Shown piece after piece: positions 24,237-32,987 of a stretch of DNA of 64,000 nt; position 1 is the stretch's first letter, and each line of letters opens with the position of its first letter. The DNA comes from JADKAV01 sp963704075 (GTDB lineage: Bacteria; Actinomycetota; Actinomycetes; S36-B12; UBA10799). The notes under the pieces are model-generated. The model searched no databases. It had not been told where the DNA came from and saw nothing but the letters and a program-made list of their open reading frames with translations. A program made the translations under genes and the position numbers. The stretch lies in the NCBI GenBank assembly GCA_963704075.1, contig CAVPGV010000004.1:186001-250000 (forward strand). Reading direction: 5' to 3'.

Positions 24237-26108
24237 ATGGGATACCGCGAAACCTACGATCGCAGCCTCGCCGACCCGGAGGGCTTCTGGCGCCAAGCTG
24301 CGCGGGCCATCACCTGGTCGCGGCGACCGAACACCGTGCTGGACGACTCCGCGGCGCCGTTCTACCGCTGGTACCCCGACGCCGTGATGAACACGTGCTA
24401 CAACGCCTTGGACCGGCATGTGGCGGCCGGCCGAGGGGATCAGCCCGCCCTGCACTACGTCAGCCCGGTCACCGACACCATGCGGACCCTGACCTACGAC
24501 GATCTGCTGGCTGAGGTCTCCCGTTTCGCCGGTGTCCTCACCGGTCTTGGTGTCGGGGTCGGCGACCGGGTGGTGCTGTCGATGCCGATGATTCCCGAGG
24601 CCGTGATCGCGATGCTCGCCTGCGCACGGATCGGCGCGGTGCATTCGGTGGTCTTCGGCGGTTTCGCGGCCCACGAGCTCGCAGCGCGGATCGACGATGC
24701 GCAGCCGAAAGTCGTCCTGTCCGCGTCGTGCGGGATAGAACCGAGCCGAGTAGTTGCCTACAAGCCGTTGCTCGATGACGCGCTCGAACAAGCCGAACAC
24801 ACCCCGGATGCCTGCGTGATCCTGCAACGCCCGCAACTGCACGCCGACATGGGCGAGCGCGATCACGACTGGTCCGAACTGCTGGCCGGCGCCGATCCGG
24901 TCGGGTGCGCCGACGTGCTGGCCACCGACCCGCTATACATCCTGTACACCTCCGGCACCACAGGGAAGCCCAAGGGTGTGGTGCGCGACAACGGCGGGCA
25001 CGCGGTGGCACTGGCCTGGTCCATGGAGAACATCTACGACATCGGCCCGGGCGACACCTGGTGGGCCGCCTCCGACGTCGGGTGGGTGGTCGGCCACTCC
25101 TATATCGTCTATGCGCCGCTGCTGGTCGGAGCCACCACGATCGTTTACGAGGGCAAGCCGGTGGGCACGCCGGACGCGGCAGCGTTCTGGCGCGTGATCG
25201 AGCAGCACTCCGTCAAGGCCCTGTTCACCGCACCCACTGCGATCCGCGCCATCCGCAAAGAGGACCCGGACGGGGCCCTGATCGGCAATCACGATCTGTC
25301 GAGCCTGCAGGCCCTGTTCCTGGCCGGCGAGCGCCTGGACCCCGATACCTACCACTGGGCTTCGCGGGTGCTCGGCGTGCCCGTGGTCGACAACTGGTGG
25401 CAGACCGAAACGGGGTGGCCGATCGCCGCGAACCCACGGGGCCTGGAGGCGTTGCCGATCAAGGAAGGGTCGCCCTCGGTGCCGGTGCCGGGCTACGACG
25501 TGCGGGTGCTCGACGGCCAGGGCGACGAGGTCGAAGCGGGCACAGAGGGCAGTATCGTGATCCGTCTGCCGCTGCCGCCCGGGACACTTCCGACGCTGTG
25601 GAACGCCGACGAGCGCTACGTCAACGGCTATCTGTCCGCGTTCGAAGGGTTCTACACGACCGGCGACGGCGGGTTCTTCGACGCCGACGGCTATTTGTAC
25701 GTCATGGGCCGCACGGACGACGTCATCAATGTGGCCGGCCACCGACTGTCCACCGGCTCGATCGAGGCAGCGATCGCAACCCATCCCGCTGTCGCGGAGT
25801 GTGCAGTGATCGGCGTGCACGACGCGATGAAGGGCCAGAACCCGCGGGCGTTCGTGGTGCTGAAGTCAGGCGTCGACACCGAACCCGGACAGATCAGCCG
25901 CGAGGTCGTCGACCGGGTCCGGCAACAGGTGGGGCCGGTGGCGGCGATGAAGGAAGTCGTGGTCGTGCCCGGGCTTCCCAAGACCCGGTCAGGCAAGATC
26001 CTGCGCCGGACCATGCGCGGGATCGCCGACGGCCGCGAAGAGCCGGTGCCGTCGACGATCGAGGACGTCAGGGTGCTCGACGACATCACTCCCTTCCTGA
26101 AGGGATGA
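24237..26108 (+). CDS. prpE: Propionyl-CoA synthetase-type acyl-CoA synthetase
   Basis: A 623-residue ANL-superfamily enzyme of the acetyl/propionyl-CoA synthetase branch. The ACAS-type N-terminus (YRETYDRSLADPEGFW) is followed by the AMP-binding P-loop YTSGTTGKPKGVVRD near 240, the substrate and nucleotide motif WWQTETGWPI and the hinge segment TTGDGGFFDADGYLYVMGRTDDVINVAGHRLS. The catalytic Lys is in the C-terminal TRSGKILRR. The Trp-Pro-Ile after TETG is the PrpE form rather than the Acs form (TETGG). It activates propionate or a similar short acid to the CoA ester with ATP. A GGGAGGA site precedes the ATG. The GntR gene upstream may regulate it. Confidence 0.87.
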   Translation: MGYRETYDRSLADPEGFWRQAARAITWSRRPNTVLDDSAAPFYRWYPDAVMNTCYNALDRHVAAGRGDQPALHYVSPVTDTMRTLTYDDLLAEVSRFAGVLTGLGVGVGDRVVLSMPMIPEAVIAMLACARIGAVHSVVFGGFAAHELAARIDDAQPKVVLSASCGIEPSRVVAYKPLLDDALEQAEHTPDACVILQRPQLHADMGERDHDWSELLAGADPVGCADVLATDPLYILYTSGTTGKPKGVVRDNGGHAVALAWSMENIYDIGPGDTWWAASDVGWVVGHSYIVYAPLLVGATTIVYEGKPVGTPDAAAFWRVIEQHSVKALFTAPTAIRAIRKEDPDGALIGNHDLSSLQALFLAGERLDPDTYHWASRVLGVPVVDNWWQTETGWPIAANPRGLEALPIKEGSPSVPVPGYDVRVLDGQGDEVEAGTEGSIVIRLPLPPGTLPTLWNADERYVNGYLSAFEGFYTTGDGGFFDADGYLYVMGRTDDVINVAGHRLSTGSIEAAIATHPAVAECAVIGVHDAMKGQNPRAFVVLKSGVDTEPGQISREVVDRVRQQVGPVAAMKEVVVVPGLPKTRSGKILRRTMRGIADGREEPVPSTIEDVRVLDDITPFLKG

Positions 26109-26399
26109 GCCGTTGAGGCGGTGGTTGCTCCCCATCGCCTCCAGCCACTTCGCGCATCGGCGGTGGCTTTGGGAGGCCCACCGACATCGGCGTTGGGCGA
26201 CTCGTCACGTTGCGCGGGGCAGGGGGTTGCGAGGTCACTCGTTGGTCGGGCTGCCCGTTGGAGGTTGGTGAGAGCTTGAGCCATCGGGCAGGGGCAGCGG
26301 CAATACTCCATGCAGCCCATACCCGTGCGATCTCCAACGGCGACTTCGGAAGGTCAGGCAGCGAACATCAACTGACCCGTCGTATCCGGAATCGCCCCT

Positions 26400-26442
26400 T
26401 GGTTGCGTGATGACCCGTAGCTTGGGGGTCATTTCACAACCA
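26400..26442. repeat. Dispersed intergenic hairpin R3, copy A
   Basis: A 43-base unit closed by TGGTTG and CAACCA, with an inner TGACCC/GGGTCA stem. It aligns without gaps to 60837-60879 (33 of 43 identical), and an outer base pair changes from G-C to A-T between copies, keeping the stem. It lies in a 358-base gap between the PrpE gene and the membrane gene; the earlier part of the gap (26109-26399) shows nothing I can support. Confidence 0.6.
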
Positions 26443-26466
26443 CCGGGCTATCTTCGGCGAACCGGT

Positions 26467-27126
26467 TCAATCCTCGCCGCGGGCCTTGCGGTAGATCAGT
26501 GTCCACGCGGTGAGCAGCCACCAGGAGACGACGCCGATGACCAGCCAGAAGAACACCGAGGCCGGCGTGCCCTTGACGAAGAACGTGTTGACGGCTGCGA
26601 GCAGGTAGAGCACGACTCCTGCGATGAGCAGGACCAGGCTGGTGATGAGCCACCTGCCCACGTGACCGCCGAGAGTCCGGAAATTGACTGCGAGGGCGTT
26701 GCGATGCCCGTCCATGGCCGCGATCGGCAGGAAGGGCGTGAGCACGGCGACCAGCAGGACCACACCCGGGTGGATCAGGGCAGCGACGAAAACGAGCAGC
26801 CACTGCACCAATGACCACACGGTGAAGATGCCGAAGTTCTCGCGCACGCGCGTCATCACCGACGACGTCGCAGGACCCACCGCGTGCAACGCACACGCGG
26901 TCAGCACCGCGTAGAGCAGCATCGCCATCACGGCGGACACGATCAGGCCGATCAGGAACGGGGCATTGAACCCGGACTGCGCGTCGATGTAGGTCAAACC
27001 GGCCTGGACCACCATGTTGACCACGATGAACAGCAGCGCCGGGCCCGCTGCCTTCCACATGACACGTAGCGCCTTGAGCAACGCGGACACCCGGTAGGTC
27101 GCCGCGGTCGAAGTCTGAGTGCTCAT
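26467..27126 (-). CDS. Polytopic membrane protein of unknown function
   Basis: A 219-residue protein with about five or six hydrophobic segments (for example PALLFIVVNMVVQAGLTY, FLIGLIVSAVMAMLLYAVLTACAL, LVQWLLVFVAALIHPGVVLLVAVL, LITSLVLLIAGVVLYLLAAV and VFFWLVIGVVSWWLLTAW). It is the third gene of a coupled set: its ATG overlaps the stop of the lipoprotein gene (ATGA). No family signature is recognised. Its position suggests a role with the secreted phosphoesterase and lipoprotein at the cell envelope. Confidence 0.75.
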   Translation of the reverse strand: MSTQTSTAATYRVSALLKALRVMWKAAGPALLFIVVNMVVQAGLTYIDAQSGFNAPFLIGLIVSAVMAMLLYAVLTACALHAVGPATSSVMTRVRENFGIFTVWSLVQWLLVFVAALIHPGVVLLVAVLTPFLPIAAMDGHRNALAVNFRTLGGHVGRWLITSLVLLIAGVVLYLLAAVNTFFVKGTPASVFFWLVIGVVSWWLLTAWTLIYRKARGED

Positions 27127-27515
27127 CTGCTGCGCCGCCCGTTCTCGACGAGTACTTTCTCCACCTTGCCGTTGAAGATCTGGTCCTGTCCGACAGTGAC
27201 GACCAGGGACACGTCGGCCGGGGTGTATGCGCCGTATTCGGTCTTGGTGGCACCGAACTCGGCCAGCACCTCGGCCTCCGACGTGATCTTCTTACCGTCG
27301 GTGGTGCTGCCTACACACAGGAACTTGGGGTCCTCGAACTCGCACACCGGCGCGACCTGGATGTCGACGTCCCGGTCCACCAGAATGTCGTTGGTGGCCG
27401 TGCGGACCGCGCTGATCTGGCCACCTGCGACGGGCTGCAGCTGCGCCACCTGACTGCAGCCGGTCAAGGCCACACCGAACACCACGGCCGCTGGGATCGT
27501 TCTGCGCCAGCTCAT
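27123..27515 (-). CDS. Small lipoprotein
   Basis: A 130-residue protein with a lipoprotein signal peptide: basic head MSWRR, a hydrophobic core and the lipobox LTGC at about residue 19. The mature part holds two conserved-looking cysteines (PVCEFEDPKFLCVG), which could pair. Its ATG overlaps the stop of the phosphoesterase gene and its stop overlaps the next start, both as ATGA, so three genes are translated in a coupled way. Unknown function; probably anchored on the outer face of the membrane. Confidence 0.75.
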   Translation of the reverse strand: MSWRRTIPAAVVFGVALTGCSQVAQLQPVAGGQISAVRTATNDILVDRDVDIQVAPVCEFEDPKFLCVGSTTDGKKITSEAEVLAEFGATKTEYGAYTPADVSLVVTVGQDQIFNGKVEKVLVENGRRSR

Positions 27516-29311
27516 CCCGTCACCCCCTGGGTGTTCTTCATGACCGTGGCCCTTCTGGCCATCGCTTCGCGTTCCAGCGAGGCGTCGCTGATCGTGGCCA
27601 TGTCGAACGGTGCGGGCAAGAGCATTTCGACATTGCGGTCGAGGTCGGAGCCCATCAGCGCGAACGGCGTCGCTGTCCAGTCGTTGGATGCGAACTCCCG
27701 GCTCAGGGACGCCATCCCCACCTGCGACAAGTCGCCCTGGGTCCATTGCGCCGGGGAGGCGTGGTCGATGGTGATCGCGAATATCGACAGCGTGCCGTCA
27801 CGGTTGTCGACCAGGTCGATCAGTTGCTGCTGCTGCGGATAGTCGATGCAGGAGGCTGTGGTGACCTCCCAGAAACCGCCCGTTCCATCGGCGTTGGGAT
27901 GGGGCCGGATCGTGTTCGTATGCGTGTGACCGTTCACCCACATGATCAGGTTGGGGTACTTGACGAGCATCGCGATGAACTCGTCCGCGTGGATCAGGGG
28001 CTCGCCCGGCTGGAACACCGACTCAGCGGTGTTCTCCAGGGTCAGGCTGTTCTGGTGGCTCATGATGATGGCCAGCTTGTTCTGCTCGACGCAGGCCTTC
28101 AGGCCTGCCTCGAGCCAGTCGAACTGGTCCTTGGGGACCGCTCCGTCGGCCCCGACCACGCGGTTACACGTGTCCAGGCCGAACAGGCGGATGTGCTCGC
28201 CGACGTCGGCTGTCCAGAAGGTGGTGTTGTCATCGAGATTCTGCTGTGTCCAGCCGTGACCCACCGGCCCGGGGCCGCCGCCGGTGTCCTCGAAATGTGC
28301 TGCCATGAAGTCCTGCCCCTGCAACAACTTCCGGTCGGGGTCGGATGCGACACGTTTGAATCCGCCGATGAGGCCGAACTGCTGGCGGCCGTAGTCCAGG
28401 GCGCGCTGCAACGGGCTGGGGTCCAGCGCCATTCCGGTGAACATGTCCAGCGCCCAGGACTGGAAGGACCAGTACTTCACACCGCCCGTGGCAAGAGACC
28501 GCAGGGAATCGTCCTGCCCGGCGAATCCGTTGAACAGCACATCGTGGTTGCCGAACACCGAATACCAGGGTGCGGGCATCCCAGGACTGGTGACCTGCGT
28601 GGTGACGACAGCCTCGAGCAGGCCGGGAACGCTGGGGAAGCCGTAAGGGCCCCACATGTCTCCGGTCGGATCGTCCGGATGGTACGCGTAGGTCGCCTCC
28701 GGCCACGCCTCCACACCCTCATAGACGCCTGGTGTTCCGGAGTCGGCCATCACCGGAACCCCGTCCATGATCCGGATGTACCACCGGGTCTCGAGGTTGG
28801 AGATCTGGTCGGCGGAGTCCCCCGTGTTCAGCACCGCCGCCATCGGGGCGCCAGTCACCGGGCTGTAGGCGGCATCGCTGAAGGCCTGCACCATCTGCGC
28901 CTGGACGAACAGGGACATGGACTGCTGCGGCCTGCACGTGCCCGGGAACAGGGTCGGGCTGAACGCGTTCGTCGGCTCGAGCCGGGACGGCGACTGCGTG
29001 TCCTGCACGTGGATGTCGGAAGTGTGTCCGAAGTACCCGAGGGAGCGTCGCTGGCCCACTCGGCCCGCCGCGGGTGCGCTGCCCATCAGATCCATCCGCG
29101 GGATGAACTGCTCGCCGGCGGCGGTGCGCAGGGTGCGGTACGCCCTGTTGCCCGTGGTGGACTGCCGGATGGTCTCCCGCAGCGTGGTCGGCACATCGGC
29201 CGGTTGGGTGGGCGCTGCCAGGGCGGGCGCCAGCATCTGCCGGGGCAACCCCATCGACGCGGCCAGCGCGCCGGTGAAGGCCATGAACGAGCGTCGACTC
29301 ATCCGGGTCAT
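27512..29311 (-). CDS. Tat-exported metallophosphoesterase (TIGR03767-like)
   Basis: A 599-residue protein. The N-terminus has a twin-arginine signal (MSRRSFMAFTG then a hydrophobic stretch ending LAPALAAP), so it is exported folded. Metallophosphoesterase motifs are in order: HTSDIHVQD, NTGDSADQISN, VFGNHD, SHQNS and NGHTHTN, which together coordinate two metals. The overall shape fits the actinobacterial TIGR03767 group of unknown substrate. The ATG at 29311 has a GAGGAG site. It heads a three-gene coupled operon with a lipoprotein and a membrane protein. Confidence 0.88.
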   Translation of the reverse strand: MTRMSRRSFMAFTGALAASMGLPRQMLAPALAAPTQPADVPTTLRETIRQSTTGNRAYRTLRTAAGEQFIPRMDLMGSAPAAGRVGQRRSLGYFGHTSDIHVQDTQSPSRLEPTNAFSPTLFPGTCRPQQSMSLFVQAQMVQAFSDAAYSPVTGAPMAAVLNTGDSADQISNLETRWYIRIMDGVPVMADSGTPGVYEGVEAWPEATYAYHPDDPTGDMWGPYGFPSVPGLLEAVVTTQVTSPGMPAPWYSVFGNHDVLFNGFAGQDDSLRSLATGGVKYWSFQSWALDMFTGMALDPSPLQRALDYGRQQFGLIGGFKRVASDPDRKLLQGQDFMAAHFEDTGGGPGPVGHGWTQQNLDDNTTFWTADVGEHIRLFGLDTCNRVVGADGAVPKDQFDWLEAGLKACVEQNKLAIIMSHQNSLTLENTAESVFQPGEPLIHADEFIAMLVKYPNLIMWVNGHTHTNTIRPHPNADGTGGFWEVTTASCIDYPQQQQLIDLVDNRDGTLSIFAITIDHASPAQWTQGDLSQVGMASLSREFASNDWTATPFALMGSDLDRNVEMLLPAPFDMATISDASLEREAMARRATVMKNTQGVTG

Positions 29312-29597
29312 CGGGTGGCTCTCCTCGTGCTTCGTGCGAACGTGCGCCATCGTTGCACAGGTACGTGCACACATGCGGGCCGATGCGCCCCGGCGCGTCG
29401 GGCACACGCCGACGGGCCCGTCGTGCAGATTCTTGGGCCGGACCCGTCCGGCCTTCGAATTCGCTCATGCGTACGTGCGCAGATCTCACGGTGCATGAGA
29501 GACACAGTCCGGGCACACGTCACGAGAATTTCGCCATGTGCTGCGCAAGTGGCCATGAACGGACCATGAATCGCCGGTGAACGCTAGTGTCACCTGA

Positions 29598-31247
29598 GTG
29601 GGAAACACGCAGACGCCCGCCAAACCGCCAACGCGTCGCAATGCTGTCCGTGATCTGTTTCGGGTCCCCAACGTGGTCGCGGGCATTTCCGTGGGCGCCT
29701 ACATCATCCCCCAAGCCATGGCATACGGCTCCCTGGCCGGAGTGACGCCGTCTGCGAGTCTGACCATCTCGGTGGTTCCGCTGGTGGTCTACATGATCCT
29801 CGGTCGCAACACGTCCATGTCGTTGGGACCGGAGTCCACGGTGGCGCTGATGACTGCCGCTGCCGTCGGCCCCGTCGCAGCGTCGCAAGGCATCCCATGG
29901 GCAACTGCCCTGGCCGTGACCACAACGCTGGTCGGCGTCATTCTGGGCATCGGCTGGCTCATGAAGGCGTCGTTCCTCGCGGATCTGCTATCGAACCCGA
30001 TACTCACCGGCTACATGACCGGCGTGGCGATCCTCATGATCATTTCCCAACTGCCCAAGATCCTCGGATTCGACCTGGACACCGACACGATCGGCGGCCT
30101 GATCACCTCCGAGTGGCAGACGCCGAACGCCCACACGATCATCATCGCCACGATCGTCGTGGTCCTGTCGCTGATCTCGCGAAGGATCTCCAATCGCATC
30201 CCAGGCCCGCTGCTCGGCCTCGCCGTGGCGACTCTCGTCGGGCTGTTCTTCACCGATATCGAGCGGGTGGGCGAGGTCGGCCTCGAACTCCCGGCGGTCG
30301 GGTTCAAGGGCTTCGACGCTGCGGTCGTCATCGCACTGATGCTGCCTGCACTGAGCATCGCGGTCGTCTCGTTCACCGACGTGATGGTGACCTCGCGCGC
30401 CTTCGCCGGCAAGGAGCGGCCCAACGCGTCCATGGAAATGCGGGCGCTGGCCGGCACCCAATTCGCCAGCGGGATGGCCGGGGGCTACCCGATGTCAGCC
30501 TCTTCTTCACGAACAGCCCTCGCCTTCGCGGCGGGATCGACCACCCGGTTCTACTCCGTGTTCGTCATCGTGTTCATCATCGCCGGACCCCTCCTGCTGC
30601 CCGGAGTCATCGCTCAGGTACCGATCTCCGCTCTGGCCGGGGTCATCGTGTTCGCAGCCATCACCCTGGTCAGCGTGCCCGACTGGACCGCACTGGCACG
30701 GTTCCGGTTCGGTGAGGTCGCAGTGGCCGCCACCTGCACGTTTGCAGTGGTCTTCGTCGGCATCCTGCCCGGCGTCCTGATCGCCATAGTCCTGTCGATC
30801 GTGGAGCTGCTGATGCGGCTGGCGCGGCCCCACGACGGCGTCCTCGGTTTCGTCCCCAACATGCCGGGGATGCACGATATCGACGACCACGACGGCACCG
30901 AGACGCTGCCCGGCCTGCTGGTCTTCCGCTACGACGCACCGTTGTTCTTCATGAACGCCTACGACTTCTTCTACAAGGTGACGGGCGCGCTGGAACCCGA
31001 CACCAAAGTGGTGTTGCTGAACATGGAAGCGAATGTCGAACTGGACACCACCGCACTGGACGTCATGGATGACCTGCACGACACGCTGGACGCTGATGGC
31101 ATCGATCTGTGGCTCGCCCGGGTGAAGAACGATGTGCTCATTCCGTTGCGGGACCACGGGACAGCCGAGATCGTGGGTGAGGAGAACATGTATCCGACGC
31201 TGCCGGTGGCTGTGGACGCGTACCGACAACGGTATTTGTCCGGCTGA
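29598..31247 (+). CDS. SulP-family anion (sulfate) transporter with STAS domain
   Basis: A 549-residue SLC26/SulP transporter. The N-terminal half begins with VVAGISVGAYIIPQAMAYGSLAGV, the SulP signature, and has about 11-12 hydrophobic segments through residue 410 (including LSIAVVSFTDVMVTSRAFAG). The C-terminal STAS domain (about 430-545) contains GLLVFRYDAPLFFMNAYDF and LNMEANVELDTTALDVMDDLHDTL. Start is GTG at 29598. Sulfate is the best guess, but bicarbonate or other anions are possible. It stands alone, with no sulfate-assimilation genes nearby. Confidence 0.9.
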   Translation: MGNTQTPAKPPTRRNAVRDLFRVPNVVAGISVGAYIIPQAMAYGSLAGVTPSASLTISVVPLVVYMILGRNTSMSLGPESTVALMTAAAVGPVAASQGIPWATALAVTTTLVGVILGIGWLMKASFLADLLSNPILTGYMTGVAILMIISQLPKILGFDLDTDTIGGLITSEWQTPNAHTIIIATIVVVLSLISRRISNRIPGPLLGLAVATLVGLFFTDIERVGEVGLELPAVGFKGFDAAVVIALMLPALSIAVVSFTDVMVTSRAFAGKERPNASMEMRALAGTQFASGMAGGYPMSASSSRTALAFAAGSTTRFYSVFVIVFIIAGPLLLPGVIAQVPISALAGVIVFAAITLVSVPDWTALARFRFGEVAVAATCTFAVVFVGILPGVLIAIVLSIVELLMRLARPHDGVLGFVPNMPGMHDIDDHDGTETLPGLLVFRYDAPLFFMNAYDFFYKVTGALEPDTKVVLLNMEANVELDTTALDVMDDLHDTLDADGIDLWLARVKNDVLIPLRDHGTAEIVGEENMYPTLPVAVDAYRQRYLSG

Positions 31248-31298
31248 AGCCTGACTGCCCGGTCCGCCCCCGTGCCGGGCGCTGATTACCGTGGACGC

Positions 31299-31907
31299 AT
31301 GGCCAAGCCACCGCGCTGGATCACCGACACCGGACCCAACCACTCCCAGTGGTACATCGAGCGGTTCCGCGACATGGCTGCGCAAGGGGTAGACCTGGCC
31401 GGTGAAGCTCGTCTGGTCGACGCGATGGCTGCTCCGGGTGCACGGATTCTCGACGCAGGCTGTGGACCCGGACGAGTCGGCGCGGAACTCCACGCGCGCG
31501 GTCACACCGTCGTGGGTGTGGATGTAGACCCCGAGCTGATCGCGGCCGCACGCCAGGATCATCCAGGTCCGCTGTGGCTCGTGGGCGACCTGAGCGAATT
31601 GGATCTCGCGGCCGCGGGCCAGCCGGAACCCTTCGATGCGATCGTGATGGCGGGCAACGTCATGACCTTCTTGGCCGAGGACACTGAGCAGGCCGTGCTC
31701 AGCCGACTCGCGGCGCATCTGGGTCCCGACGGCTTCATCCTCATCGGATTCGCAACCGACCGCGGATACCCCATAGAGAGTTTCGATGGCCACGCGGCGG
31801 CGGCGGGTCTGGAGGTCGAGCAGCGTTTCGCGACGTGGGACCTCCGACCATGGCGACCGGACGCACCCTTCGCCGTCAGCGTCCTGCGGCCATCAGACAG
31901 GCCCTGA
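31299..31907 (+). CDS. SAM-dependent methyltransferase (class I)
   Basis: A 202-residue protein with a single Rossmann-like methyltransferase fold: motif I ILDAGCGPGRVGAEL, the acidic end of beta-2 VVGVDVDPELI, LVGDLSELD and the IVMAGNVMTFL post-motif region. No substrate-recognition extension is visible, so the methyl acceptor is unknown. The ATG at 31299 is close to a possible -10 sequence (GATTAC), suggesting a short leader. It follows the SulP gene by 51 bases and may be cotranscribed. Confidence 0.85.
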   Translation: MAKPPRWITDTGPNHSQWYIERFRDMAAQGVDLAGEARLVDAMAAPGARILDAGCGPGRVGAELHARGHTVVGVDVDPELIAAARQDHPGPLWLVGDLSELDLAAAGQPEPFDAIVMAGNVMTFLAEDTEQAVLSRLAAHLGPDGFILIGFATDRGYPIESFDGHAAAAGLEVEQRFATWDLRPWRPDAPFAVSVLRPSDRP

Positions 31908-31980
31908 GCCCTAGCCACACCGTGGGCCACGAAGTGGAGCCGCGGTTCTCTCGTCGGGGTGTGATGCCACTGCTGCGAAT

Positions 31981-32161
31981 CTCCAACACACGTGCACAGC
32001 TCCAACGCCCGGCCGGGCCACACCAGGCGGCGCCCACCCAACCCCAGAGGCGTGAGAGTTAGGTACAGGCGTTGGACAACGGAACGGGCGGTGGACAACC
32101 ACGGCCGTTGTTTCTCTCACCCCTGTGCGGATCTCCAACGTCTGTACACAACTCCAACGCC
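31981..32161. repeat. Dispersed intergenic repeat R2, copy B (largest)
   Basis: The core from 32046 (AGAGGCGTGAGAG) to 32161 is a long imperfect inverted repeat: the arms GGCGTGAGAG and GGCGTTGGACAACGG are answered by TCTCACCCC and TCCAACG. It shares the first 34 bases with copy A (three mismatches) and about 45 bases with copy C at its right end (CTCACCCCTGTGCG to CAACTCCAAC). A satellite CTCCAACACACGTGCACAG lies at 31981. It occupies most of the 345-base gap between the methyltransferase and ABC genes. Confidence 0.65.
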
Positions 32162-32252
32162 AGTCGGGGAGCAAACCGCTCAGCACAGCAACCTCGGGGA
32201 AGGTCACGGGTGCGCAGTCGGGCGGGCCCCTCAAGCAGTGAGCAGCGACGGT

Positions 32253-32987
32253 TCAGATCCGCGCCACCCGGGCGAGGAAACTGCGTGTCGTCGCGTGCTG
32301 TGGAGAACCGAACAGCTGCGCGGGCGGCGCTTGCTCCAGCACACGACCTCCGTCCAGGAAGCACACGCGATCCGCCACCTCCTGGGCGAACCCCATCTCG
32401 TGGGTGGCCATGACGATGGTCATCCCCTCCTGTTTCAACTCCCGAATCACGTCGAGGACCTCGCCCACGAGCAACGGGTCGAGCGCGGAGGTCACCTCGT
32501 CGAACAGCATCACCTGCGGCTTCATCGCCAGCGCCCGCACGATCGCGACGCGCTGCTGCTGGCCGCCGGACAGTCGGTCGGGGTAGTCCGCGGCCTTGTC
32601 CGCCAACCCGAACCGTGCCAGGAGTTCCCGGGCGCCGGCCTCAGCGTCCGGGCGCGAGACGCCCAGCACCTTGCGCGGGGCGAGGGTGACGTTGTCGAGG
32701 ACGGTCATGTGCGGAAACAGGTTGAACTGCTGGAAGACGATCCCGATCCGCTTGCGGACGTCGTCGAGGTCGACATCGGGCGCCGTCACCTCGATGTCCC
32801 CGATCCGGATCTCGCCGGCGTCGACCGTCTCCAAACCGTTGATGCATCGCAGGAGCGTCGACTTACCGGAACCGGACGCACCGATCAGCACGACGACTTC
32901 GTGCAGATCCACCTGGAGGTCCATCCCCCTGAGGACGGCGAGGTCGCCGAAACACTTGTGCACGTCTTCGACCTTCAGGAACGTCAC
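32253..32987 (-). CDS. Polar amino-acid ABC transporter ATP-binding protein (GlnQ-like)
   Basis: A 244-residue ATPase: Walker A GASGSGKST, Q-loop QQFNLFPHM, ABC signature LSGGQQQRVAIVRAL, Walker B VMLFDEVTSALDP and the switch His of MATHEMGFAQE, the last strongly characteristic of the polar amino-acid (GlnQ/HisP) branch. It follows the permease with a 4-base ATGA overlap. It powers uptake of a polar amino acid, specificity unknown, but the cognate binding-protein gene immediately upstream is broken. Confidence 0.93.
   Translation of the reverse strand: MTFLKVEDVHKCFGDLAVLRGMDLQVDLHEVVVLIGASGSGKSTLLRCINGLETVDAGEIRIGDIEVTAPDVDLDDVRKRIGIVFQQFNLFPHMTVLDNVTLAPRKVLGVSRPDAEAGARELLARFGLADKAADYPDRLSGGQQQRVAIVRALAMKPQVMLFDEVTSALDPLLVGEVLDVIRELKQEGMTIVMATHEMGFAQEVADRVCFLDGGRVLEQAPPAQLFGSPQHATTRSFLARVARI

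Noticed and set aside
27746..29569. Open frame of 607 codons on the plus strand
   Set aside because: Antisense to the metallophosphoesterase, which has a full set of metal motifs. No recognisable domain in the antisense product.
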